A stretch of DNA of 5,470 bases from Methanimicrococcus sp. (GTDB lineage Archaea; Halobacteriota; Methanosarcinia; Methanosarcinales; Methanosarcinaceae). The stretch's first letter is position 1. Every line of letters begins with the position of its first letter. The stretch lies in contig WRNK01000099.1 in NCBI GenBank assembly GCA_009776675.1, positions 1 through 5,470 on the forward strand. Reading direction: 5' to 3'. The translations under genes and the position numbers were made by a program. Shown here piece after piece: positions 1-5,448 of the stretch. The notes below the pieces were generated by a model. The model worked only from the letters and a program-made list of their open reading frames with translations. It was not told the origin of the DNA and ran no database searches.

Positions 1-699
1 GTCCGTCTCACTATCATCGTAAATTTCAACGCCGTCTTCTTCAATCGCAGAAACTTTCATGCCTGTGCTTGAATCGGGTTTTTCATTCTTTTTTGCAAGC
101 TCATCATACTTTTCAAGTTCATCTTCATAAAGCGCCTGAACAAGTTCTTTGACACAATTGACGGTTTCTGACAGCGGCAGTTCGGTTGTGTTAATTTCAT
201 AAATGCGGTGGCAATAATCAAAACAGTCGCATAAAACAACATCAATGGACTCGGCAAGTACATTTTCCATCACTTTCTTTTCAGAATAACCGCGCTCATC
301 CAACCGAATTTTTAATGCATGCGGATGTGTTCTAAGAATAATGGAATAATTGCAAAGATAGTGCGCCAAATGACTTTCAATGATTAAGACCGGAAGATTC
401 GCAGGAGACGTGTAAAAATCAGCAGGAGTCATATTTTTTTCAAAATAAGATTTGCAAAATTCGTGGGTGAGATCATCTTGATACTTATAAACCGCTCTTT
501 CCAAAGCGACCATATCCACAACAAGGCAATCTCGATCTGAATCATACTCTGACGGAATATTTTTTTCTTCAATAAAGTCGGTTAAATGAAGAATTTTATA
601 ACCTTCTTCTTCTAATTTTTTGGAAACTGCCGTTTTTCCGGTACCGGGCGTTCCGGTAAGGGCAATTGCTAAAAAAAGAGGATCAGAAAAGACTGTCAT
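1..699 (-). CDS. AK6/Fap7-type adenylate kinase (P-loop NTPase), 3' end cut by window edge
   Basis: I translated this frame by hand from the ATG at 699: 233 codons are open to the window edge with no stop. Visible motifs are a P-loop GTPGTGKT at residues 16-23, a Walker B-like LIIESHLAHYL around 105-115 in the place of the family's acidic-x-His motif, and RLDERGYSEKKVMENVLAE at about 132-150, the LID/arginine region typical of AK6 proteins. Family knowledge: these enzymes transfer phosphate between ATP and AMP or act as ATPases, and eukaryotic Fap7/hCINAP works in 40S ribosome maturation with uS11; archaeal homologues are thought to do the same. They are usually about 170-190 residues. Here the core ends near residue 205 and is followed by a charged, acid-rich tail (EEDGVEIYDDSETD) that runs off the window. 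A GGTG at 710-713 lies 11 nt ahead of the start and could be a weak Shine-Dalgarno. The gene lies 77 bp downstream of the co-oriented aminopeptidase. Family assignment is firm; the ribosome role is inferred. Confidence 0.92.
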   Translation of the reverse strand, partial: MTVFSDPLFLAIALTGTPGTGKTAVSKKLEEEGYKILHLTDFIEEKNIPSEYDSDRDCLVVDMVALERAVYKYQDDLTHEFCKSYFEKNMTPADFYTSPANLPVLIIESHLAHYLCNYSIILRTHPHALKIRLDERGYSEKKVMENVLAESIDVVLCDCFDYCHRIYEINTTELPLSETVNCVKELVQALYEDELEKYDELAKKNEKPDSSTGMKVSAIEEDGVEIYDDSETD

Positions 700-707
700 T
701 GTAAAAG

Positions 708-750
708 CCACACCATAACTTTTTAAAAATATATTATAATTGTTCAACAA
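708..750 (-). promoter_or_regulatory. Candidate archaeal promoter of the AK6-type gene
   Basis: Read on the minus strand, an A/T-only box (ATTATAATATATTTTT, about 725-740) is centred roughly 34 nt upstream of the ATG. Transcription would then start near 708, giving a leader of about 9 nt. Immediately upstream is an 11-bp palindrome, TTGTT-C-AACAA (740-750), placed where BRE contacts or a repressor site would fall. A second box, TTTATAT near 757-766, would give a longer leader. The region is very A/T-rich, so chance TATA-like words are likely. No terminator is evident between the aminopeptidase stop and this gene, so read-through is also possible. Confidence 0.4.
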
Positions 751-776
751 AATATGAGATATAAATTTGAATTTCC

Positions 777-3710
777 TTATTTATCTCCTTTTTGCTCTGA
801 TGAGTCAACCCTGCGAAGATAGGACAAAACTTTTTTCTCTTTTTCATACAACTTAACGGCTTTTGGAGCGCCAATCATCAATTTTATAATACGATTATAG
901 ACACTTGGCGATTTTTCTTGGTCAAGAGAGGAAAGAATCGTATCCAGCGCTTCGATAAGCGGCAGATAATATTTCGGATTCATCGAATCAATGGTTGAAA
1001 AAGCATTTAACAAGCCTACCGTATTGTATTCGTTAACGGCTGCCAATCGGATGACAGTTTGTTTTAAAAACGCCAATCCGTCGGGTGTTTGAAGGGAATA
1101 TTTGCGGTTTTTTGCAAATGTTGCGTAAAGTGCGCGCTGGTCAATGGATTGTTCAATATGAAATGACGGATCGCTTTCAATCATTTTCACGAGTTCCAAA
1201 CAATCCGGTGCATCTGTGCCGGCAACGGAACTTAAAAACGCCTCCCAAGCCACCGGATCTTTTTTACATTCTTCCATGTAAATAAGCGTCAAGTCGCGCT
1301 TTTCAGGAACGGAGCTGTTAAGCCAACTTGCAAAAGCGACCGCGCGGTCAGTTGCATTTGTTGCCAATAAAAATTGGCGTTTGATCATCGCATGAATCGG
1401 CGGCGTATCCAAAACAGAAAGCAATCGAAGTGCATTATTTTTAACTTGGCGTCTCTTAAATTGATCCGATTTCAAGCGCAATGAACCGCGGACAGAATAC
1501 AATTTTTCTTCCTCAATATTTTGAGGTTCAGAGTAATCTTCATAAATAATTTTTAAGGAAGCTTCATGCATTTTTGCAAGTTCTGTCTGCATTTTCAATC
1601 GAACAGCATACAGCTCTTTATATTGGTGTGAAAAATGATCATCATCCGTTGACTCAAACAATGTTAAAAACAACCCGCCTGTCTTTTCTAACAAGTTCTG
1701 ATCACACAATAATTCAAAATAAAGATTGACATATTCGGGAGATAAAGACGCCGTTTTGTTAAGCAGCAGTTTTCTCTTTTCCATATCTGTCAGCGCATAA
1801 AACGCAAGCCAGCGCCCAATGATATCTTTGTCTTTGCGGACTTGTGTATACAGCTCTTTAACATCCGCATCGGTTTCAATTTTCCCGTAAAATGATCCGT
1901 TTCTGTTGAGCGAAACAAATGCCGGCGGTTCAACATTTTGAATAACAATTTCTTCTTCACGCCTTTGAACAAAATGAATTTTTTCATAAATGACTTTTCC
2001 TTTTCTGTCCGCCAATGCAAATGAGAAGGGGAAAAGCCAAGGCTGTTTTTGGTATGAAATTCTTTGAATCAGCTTTAATCGGAATTCGGATGTCTCGGGA
2101 TCATATGATTTTGAAACGAACAGCGTTGGAAATCCGGTTTGATGAAGCCAACTGTTTGACATGCGCATGAGCTGCATGCCGGACGCCAATTCCATTTCAT
2201 GAATCCAGTCAAACGTTTTGGCGTTTTTATGGCTGTATTTGCGGTGATAAGCATCTAAGCCGCGGGCAAATGCCGCATCACCGATCAATGTTTTAATCAT
2301 GCGAACAAATTCGGGCGCTTTGACGTAGGTGACGGATGTGATCAAATCGTTGGGATCGTTGAATCCTTCCGGCAAAATCGGCATGGATGAAGCTCCGCTG
2401 TCTAAAGCAAATGTTCCGGAAACCGGCGCATACAAATTCAAAAATGTTTGAAGGCGGTTATACTCATCGCCGATGAAATAAGCATGAAAAGACGATTCGA
2501 TTAAAACGGTGACGGCTTCGTTGAGCCAAATTTCAAACGGACTGTTTCCGGTGACCTCTGAGCCGTTAATGTTGTGATAATATTCATGCACTTTAACGTT
2601 GACCATGTATTCAAAAGAGGAATCCATTATATTTTTGGTCGGCATGATTCGATTTGTGATAATGGTTGTGTTCCCGACATTTTCCATGCCGCCATAGTCG
2701 GAATTTTGCATACCGATTTCACGATAAACCGTTCCCGTGTATTTGTAGCCGAATGTTAATCCTTTGCACAGTTCGGTAATTTTTTCACGGACAGCATTGA
2801 GATTGTTCATGACGATATTCAAATTATTCGGCAGAACAAAAGCGGAATTTAAATTGTGTTTTAAATGGTCGCGCAGTTTTGTGAGTTCAAATATTTGTTT
2901 TTTGATTTCAATATCTTTGTGGCTTTCGGGACCGGTAAACAGATAGACCCACATGACCGCACTGTAAAGAACGTCTAAAGCTTGTTCAGCATAATCTTTG
3001 TTGGAGTTTGGCGGGATTAAGAGTTCCAAATCGAAGCAAGAGCCGTTTGGGTATTCAAATTCGCGTTTGTATGTATCATAAGTTCCGACGCCGAGAAAGA
3101 AGAGGTATGTCGCCATCGGTGTTTTCATATTTTCATAAACGATTTCATCACGCGATAAGCCGGTTATGGAATCGGTTGAGACTGTTTGTCGCGGGACGGC
3201 AATGTCGCCGTTTGTAATAATGTTTGTATAGCGCGAATCAGCGCGGATGGTTGTTTTGTAAGTGCATTTGGCAGTCATGTCATCAATACAAGGAACAATG
3301 CGCTGAAACCCCCATTGTTGGCATTGGGTAATTTGTTGCGGCGGTGCGCCTGCCGGTGTTTCGTCATAATAGAGTCCCTCTAAAAGATGTTTTGTGGGCT
3401 TGCAAATTGTTTTTGTTTTAATTTCAAACCTCGAATTTTTTGCAATCGGCGGATTAAAATAAATATCCAAGTATGCCTCCCTTTGCCGATACTCGTGTTT
3501 TTTAAAATTGTCCCCGCCAACCGATAATATTTCTAAATCTCGGCAGTTCAATGAAATTTTTTCAAGCGGCACATCCATGTTTTTTAAAGAAATTTGTGAT
3601 GAAACGATCGTGTGGTCATCAAAAACATCAAAATCAAGGTCCATATGAAGGACACGAAAATTTAGTTTTCCGAAATCTTCGGGATAATATCGATAAAGTC
3701 GTTCTTCCAT
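777..3710 (-). CDS. M1-family zinc aminopeptidase, PepN-like
   Basis: This 977-residue protein carries the complete M1 catalytic set. The zinc motif is HEYYH-x18-E: ligands H375, H379 and E398, general base E376, in HEYYHNINGSEVTGN...WLNEA. The aminopeptidase motif is GGMEN at 340-344, and the proton-donor tyrosine is Y462 in TYVKAPEFVRM. The segment TQCQQWGFQRIVPCIDD (128-144) is the amine-binding strand. Apparent domains are an N-terminal beta domain (about 1-215), thermolysin-like catalytic domain (about 216-520), Ig-like beta domain (about 527-611, PTLFVSKSYDPETSEFRL to NGSFYGKI) and a helical C-terminal domain to the end. That order and the tail wording match E. coli PepN, which is 870 residues. 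The extra length is partly an insertion of about 69 residues before GGMEN. There is no signal peptide or membrane segment, so it should be cytoplasmic. It probably removes N-terminal residues from peptides; specificity cannot be read. The start at 3710 lacks a Shine-Dalgarno but sits about 28 nt after a TATA box, fitting a leaderless mRNA. Confidence 0.96.
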   Translation of the reverse strand: MEERLYRYYPEDFGKLNFRVLHMDLDFDVFDDHTIVSSQISLKNMDVPLEKISLNCRDLEILSVGGDNFKKHEYRQREAYLDIYFNPPIAKNSRFEIKTKTICKPTKHLLEGLYYDETPAGAPPQQITQCQQWGFQRIVPCIDDMTAKCTYKTTIRADSRYTNIITNGDIAVPRQTVSTDSITGLSRDEIVYENMKTPMATYLFFLGVGTYDTYKREFEYPNGSCFDLELLIPPNSNKDYAEQALDVLYSAVMWVYLFTGPESHKDIEIKKQIFELTKLRDHLKHNLNSAFVLPNNLNIVMNNLNAVREKITELCKGLTFGYKYTGTVYREIGMQNSDYGGMENVGNTTIITNRIMPTKNIMDSSFEYMVNVKVHEYYHNINGSEVTGNSPFEIWLNEAVTVLIESSFHAYFIGDEYNRLQTFLNLYAPVSGTFALDSGASSMPILPEGFNDPNDLITSVTYVKAPEFVRMIKTLIGDAAFARGLDAYHRKYSHKNAKTFDWIHEMELASGMQLMRMSNSWLHQTGFPTLFVSKSYDPETSEFRLKLIQRISYQKQPWLFPFSFALADRKGKVIYEKIHFVQRREEEIVIQNVEPPAFVSLNRNGSFYGKIETDADVKELYTQVRKDKDIIGRWLAFYALTDMEKRKLLLNKTASLSPEYVNLYFELLCDQNLLEKTGGLFLTLFESTDDDHFSHQYKELYAVRLKMQTELAKMHEASLKIIYEDYSEPQNIEEEKLYSVRGSLRLKSDQFKRRQVKNNALRLLSVLDTPPIHAMIKRQFLLATNATDRAVAFASWLNSSVPEKRDLTLIYMEECKKDPVAWEAFLSSVAGTDAPDCLELVKMIESDPSFHIEQSIDQRALYATFAKNRKYSLQTPDGLAFLKQTVIRLAAVNEYNTVGLLNAFSTIDSMNPKYYLPLIEALDTILSSLDQEKSPSVYNRIIKLMIGAPKAVKLYEKEKKVLSYLRRVDSSEQKGDK

Positions 3711-3745
3711 GTATTAGAAAAAGTTTTCATGGTAATTATATGTTC
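3711..3745 (-). promoter_or_regulatory. Probable promoter of the M1 aminopeptidase (near-leaderless)
   Basis: On the minus strand the sequence AACATATAATT (about 3734-3744) is an archaeal-style TATA box centred roughly 28 nt before the ATG at 3710. With the usual spacing of about 25 nt, transcription would begin within a few bases of the start codon. This agrees with the absence of any purine-rich ribosome-binding site in CTTTTTCTAATAC just before the ATG. An out-of-frame ATG at 3730 would lie upstream of the predicted transcript and so would not interfere. Confidence 0.5.
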
Positions 3746-3789
3746 ACAAAGACAATGTTTTTTTTCAAATTGAGGTTAAAATTTATCAA

Positions 3790-3808
3790 GCCAAACAAAC
3801 TTATACGT
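3790..3808 (+). promoter_or_regulatory. Candidate promoter of the phosphopantoate ligase transcript
   Basis: The stretch ACAAACTTATAC (about 3795-3806) resembles an A-rich BRE followed by a TATA box. It would start transcription near 3828-3832, leaving an untranslated leader of almost 200 nt before the ligase ATG. A competing weaker box is AAAATTTATC at about 3779-3788. Both lie within the divergent spacer about 85-100 bp from the aminopeptidase start. The spacer is A/T-rich, so the choice is tentative. No other TATA-like element with a clear BRE is seen closer to the gene, although the A/G-rich leader itself would be easily melted DNA. Confidence 0.3.
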
Positions 3809-3833
3809 CTCATTCGTTTAGAGAAAAAATAAA

Positions 3834-3875
3834 ATGAGTCCGGAAAAAAGTAAAAAAAATAAAAAAAGAAAATAA
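3834..3875 (+). other. Possible lysine-rich mini-ORF (13 codons) in the leader
   Basis: An ATG at 3834 opens MSPEKSKKNKKRK, ending at TAA 3873-3875. If transcription starts near 3830, this would be an almost leaderless uORF ahead of the ligase gene. It is not in frame with the ligase, has no Shine-Dalgarno, and its composition follows from the poly-A sequence. It is therefore as likely to be chance as a leader peptide. It is recorded because it occupies the first 42 nt of the predicted long leader. Confidence 0.15.
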
Positions 3876-3940
3876 AAAAATAAGAGAATAAAGAGATAAG
3901 AGAATAAAAAGAATAAAGAGAACTTAAGAAAATTAAGAGA

Positions 3941-4013
3941 TAAGAATAAGAGAATTAAGAATAAGAGAATTAAGAATAAGAGAATTAAGAATAAGAGAAT
4001 TAAGAATAAGAAT
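3941..4013 (+). repeat. 15-bp tandem repeat, four perfect copies plus one shortened copy
   Basis: The unit TAAGAATAAGAGAAT occurs four times without a mismatch at 3941-3955, 3956-3970, 3971-3985 and 3986-4000. A 13-nt copy lacking one AG follows at 4001-4013. Degenerate relatives (ATAAGAGAATAAAGAG, GAATAAAGAG) extend upstream to about 3888. The array ends directly at the ligase Shine-Dalgarno sequence and forms the last part of a purine-rich leader that contains a single C between 3842 and 4025. The unit has no dyad symmetry and no spacers, so this is not a CRISPR array. It is a true tandem array that could change copy number by slippage. Confidence 0.95.
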
Positions 4014-4014
4014 T

Positions 4015-4020
4015 AAGAGG
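4015..4020 (+). promoter_or_regulatory. Shine-Dalgarno site fixing the ligase start
   Basis: AAGAGG lies six bases before the ATG at 4027, separated by AAAAAC. It supports this start codon. The reading frame upstream closes at a TAA (3934-3936) with no other ATG in between. The repeat units just upstream contain the near-match AAGAG, so this site may have arisen from, or be imitated by, the repeat array. Confidence 0.75.
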
Positions 4021-4026
4021 AAAAAC

Positions 4027-4893
4027 ATGACAGAGATTCCAAAAAGCCATCCCCGATATGAGTCATTAATGACGCGTGAAAAAATAACAGAAGGCGTTGA
4101 AAAAGGATTGACCAGCCGCCAGGGATTAATCGCACAGGGACGCGGTGAAGCCTTTGATTATTTAATTGGCGAGAGAACACTTGAAAGCGCTCATTATGCT
4201 CAAGCTGTCGCAGCCGCCCTTTTGCTTTTAGCAAAAAAGCCTGTCATTTCCGTCAATGGCAATGCTGCTGCTTTAGTTCCAAGTGAATTGGTAACCTTAT
4301 CACAATTAACAGGCGCTCAACTGGAAGTGAATTTATTCCATCGAACTGAAGAACGTGTGCAAAAAATAGCAGAAGAATTGAAAAAACATGGCGCAGACGT
4401 TGTTCTTGGAGAAAATGCCGAGCCATTATTGCCCCTGGATCACGACCGTTCAAAGGTGGAACGTGACGGCATTTACGCCGCAGATGTCATTTTCGTACCT
4501 CTTGAAGATGGCGACCGCTGCGAAGTTTTGGCAAATATGAAAAAACTCGTCATTGCCGTTGATTTAAATCCGCTGTCCAGAACCTCACAAACCGCCCATA
4601 TCAGCATTGTTGACAATTTAACACGCGCCGTAAAAAATATGATTGAGTTGATTCCGGATCTCAAAAACATGAGCGAAGACGAACTTTGGGGCATCATTGG
4701 CGCATATGACAATCCCATGACTTTAATCGACGCCATTGAAGAAATAAAAGAGCATTTGGAACAAATACAAGACGAATTATTCGGACCGGAAGAAGAGCCG
4801 GAGCCTGATCCAGAAGTTGTTGCAGCCATGCAAAAACGCTCGGAAATCGCAAGAAGAGTTATGATGCGCGGCGGCGATCTGATGATGGAGTAA
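4027..4893 (+). CDS. 4-phosphopantoate--beta-alanine ligase (archaeal phosphopantothenate synthetase)
   Basis: This 288-residue protein is recognised from several blocks typical of the archaeal phosphopantothenate synthetase family (former DUF137/COG1701): IPKSHPRYESL at 4-14, QGRGEAFDYLIGE at 37-49, SVNGNAAALVP at 75-85, VNLFHRTEERV at 101-111, GIYAADVIFVPLEDGDR at 148-164 and DLNPLSRTSQTAHISIVDN at 179-197. Family knowledge: the enzyme joins 4-phosphopantoate and beta-alanine using ATP, giving 4'-phosphopantothenate, AMP and pyrophosphate. Archaea use it after pantoate kinase, in place of the bacterial order of steps in CoA synthesis. It is cytoplasmic. Relatives are about 250-265 residues; the excess here is an acidic linker, GPEEEPEPDPE (253-263), and a basic-then-methionine-rich tail. 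No pantoate kinase or other CoA gene is adjacent in the window. Expression is set by an unusual repeat-rich leader and a good Shine-Dalgarno site, and a terminator follows closely. I am confident of the family. Confidence 0.95.
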   Translation: MTEIPKSHPRYESLMTREKITEGVEKGLTSRQGLIAQGRGEAFDYLIGERTLESAHYAQAVAAALLLLAKKPVISVNGNAAALVPSELVTLSQLTGAQLEVNLFHRTEERVQKIAEELKKHGADVVLGENAEPLLPLDHDRSKVERDGIYAADVIFVPLEDGDRCEVLANMKKLVIAVDLNPLSRTSQTAHISIVDNLTRAVKNMIELIPDLKNMSEDELWGIIGAYDNPMTLIDAIEEIKEHLEQIQDELFGPEEEPEPDPEVVAAMQKRSEIARRVMMRGGDLMME

Positions 4894-4915
4894 CAACAAA
4901 AGAAAAAAAGGAAAG

Positions 4916-4951
4916 AAAAAAGATCACGAGAAGAATCGAGGATCTTTTTTT
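4916..4951 (+). terminator. Terminator-like hairpin after the phosphopantoate ligase gene
   Basis: AAAAAAGATC (4916-4925) pairs perfectly with GATCTTTTTT (4941-4950). Inside the loop, CGA (4927-4929) can also pair with TCG (4936-4938) around GAAGAA. The right arm ends in seven T residues. It starts 23 nt after the stop codon, as expected for the end of a single-gene transcript. In archaea the T-run alone is often enough for termination, and both features are present here. Confidence 0.75.
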
Positions 4952-5025
4952 CCGCCTGACTTTTGATATAAATTCCATCGTTCTTGTTTTTAATGTTTTT
5001 TGAATTTGATTTTGTTTTTTTCTTA

Positions 5026-5155
5026 AATCCGAAACATCATTTTTCTTGAAGCGATTAAAAAACGGGGTACGTTTTCCCCTAAAAGCATTTGATGGTTTGG
5101 GGAAAACGGTACCCCCGTTTTTATTGATGTGATATAAGAACGATGTTTCGGGATT
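5026..5155. repeat. Approx. 130-nt imperfect palindrome with a strong inner hairpin
   Basis: The inner arms are 5058-5079 (AAAAACGGGGTAC then GTTTTCCCC) and 5099-5122 (GGGGAAAACGG then TACCCCCGTTTTT). They pair over about 22 positions, with only one extra G and one extra C in the right arm, around a 19-nt loop. Outer arms AATCCGAAACATC (5026-5038) and GATGTTTCGGGATT (5142-5155) pair again with one bulge, and TTTTT (5040-5044) with AAGAA (5136-5140) extends this. The unpaired middle (about 5045-5056 and 5123-5135) would be an internal loop. The inner stem has A-rich left and T-rich right flanks, so it could end transcription in either direction. Confidence 0.85.
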
Positions 5156-5168
5156 GGTTGACTTGAAA

Positions 5169-5194
5169 TAAAGAAACAATTCGTATTTTCTTTA
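5169..5194. repeat. Small inverted repeat, 8-bp stem
   Basis: TAAAGAAA (5169-5176) and TTTCTTTA (5187-5194) are perfectly complementary around a 10-nt loop. The stem is almost all A/T and is weak by itself. It is listed because it lies in line between two stronger hairpins. Confidence 0.4.
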
Positions 5195-5218
5195 ATCATG
5201 AAAACCCGAATCAACCAC

Positions 5219-5257
5219 CCGTTCGATCAGTCGCCCTAAGGCGGCTGAATCGAACGG
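5219..5257. repeat. GC-rich 17-bp hairpin with CTAA tetraloop
   Basis: CCGTTCGATCAGTCGCC (5219-5235) pairs with GGCGGCTGAATCGAACGG (5240-5257). There are seventeen pairs, one single-base bulge (A5248) and one G-T wobble (T5231 with G5244), closing a four-base loop CTAA. The bases just outside, GAATC (5209-5213) and GATTC (5257-5261), could add outer pairing across an asymmetric loop. No T-run follows, so it does not look like an intrinsic terminator. It is the most GC-rich segment of the intergenic region, and its wobble position keeps pairing, as expected of an RNA structure, though on one strand only. Confidence 0.85.
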
Positions 5258-5275
5258 ATTCACACCCATAAAAAT

Positions 5276-5314
5276 AAAATAGAAAAATACAAAACCGTTT
5301 TTTTATTCTATTTT
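5276..5314. terminator. A/T-rich hairpin, terminator-like
   Basis: AAAATAGAA (5276-5284) pairs with TTCTATTTT (5306-5314). Inside, an A-rich stretch faces TTTTTTTA, so the stem can be longer. T-runs at 5298-5304 and 5311-5314 on the plus strand, and matching T-runs on the minus strand, make it a plausible weak terminator for either direction. No gene in the window clearly needs it. Confidence 0.35.
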
Positions 5315-5331
5315 AAGATACAGACGGCAAC

Positions 5332-5376
5332 AGAAATCATAGCAGCAGCAACAATAAGCGGCGGTAGAAATCATAG
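5332..5376 (+). repeat. Pair of 11-bp direct repeats, AGAAATCATAG
   Basis: AGAAATCATAG occurs at 5332-5342 and again at 5366-5376, with a 34-nt period. Between them lie CAGCAGCAACAATAAGCGGCGGT and similar triplet-like words. With only two copies and no further unit, it is a short duplication rather than an array. Confidence 0.6.
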
Positions 5377-5401
5377 AAACAATATTTTTTTTTTGAAAAC
5401 G

Positions 5402-5448
5402 CTCAAATTTTGCTTTCATCCGCTACGCTACTGAAAACAAAATTTGAG
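5402..5448. repeat. Inverted repeat with 11 + 5 bp stem near the right edge
   Basis: CTCAAATTTTG (5402-5412) is the exact complement of CAAAATTTGAG (5438-5448). After one C-A mismatch, TTTCA (5414-5418) pairs with TGAAA (5432-5436). The 13-nt loop reads TCCGCTACGCTAC and contains the short repeat GCTAC twice. A T10 tract (5385-5394) precedes it and a G5 run follows. It could be a small dispersed repeat, or the terminator or leader structure of a gene outside the window. Confidence 0.8.

Noticed and set aside
57..263. 68-codon minus-strand frame inside the kinase gene
   Set aside because: It is in a different frame from the AK6 protein, whose motifs and continuous frame cover the same bases.
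696..716. Six-codon uORF (MVWLLQ) whose TGA overlaps the kinase ATG
   Set aside because: The ATGA overlap is suggestive, but with the nearer TATA box transcription would start at about 708, inside it. Length and context are compatible with chance.
3663..3730. Out-of-frame uORF starting MKTFSNTW ahead of and overlapping the aminopeptidase start
   Set aside because: Its ATG lies upstream of the transcription start predicted from the TATA box and it has no Shine-Dalgarno, so it is probably never translated.
3551..3832. 93-codon plus-strand frame across the aminopeptidase start
   Set aside because: It is mostly antisense to the peptidase N-terminus and then reads A/T-rich spacer, with no family signal.
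3941..4013. CRISPR array
   Set aside because: The 15-bp units are directly tandem with no unique spacers and no dyad symmetry.
3934..4026. N-terminal extension of the ligase through the repeat array
   Set aside because: The frame is open only back to the TAA at 3934-3936 and contains no ATG. The family blocks begin at residue 4 of the chosen start, and a Shine-Dalgarno sits at the right distance.
4473..4829. 118-codon frame antisense to the ligase
   Set aside because: Its Ser/Gly-rich start is the mirror of the ligase acidic tail codons; the plus-strand protein is clearly the real gene.
4859..5179. 106-codon minus-strand open frame
   Set aside because: It overlaps the ligase 3' end, the terminator hairpin and both arms of the large palindrome. 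The translation is low-complexity and matches no family I know.
5023..5214. 63-codon minus-strand open frame
   Set aside because: It runs through the same palindrome and has no Shine-Dalgarno support or recognisable motif, so it is likely chance.
5402..5448. Terminal inverted repeats of a transposon
   Set aside because: Only 25 nt separate the arms, there is no transposase and no target-site duplication is visible. A hairpin is the simpler reading.
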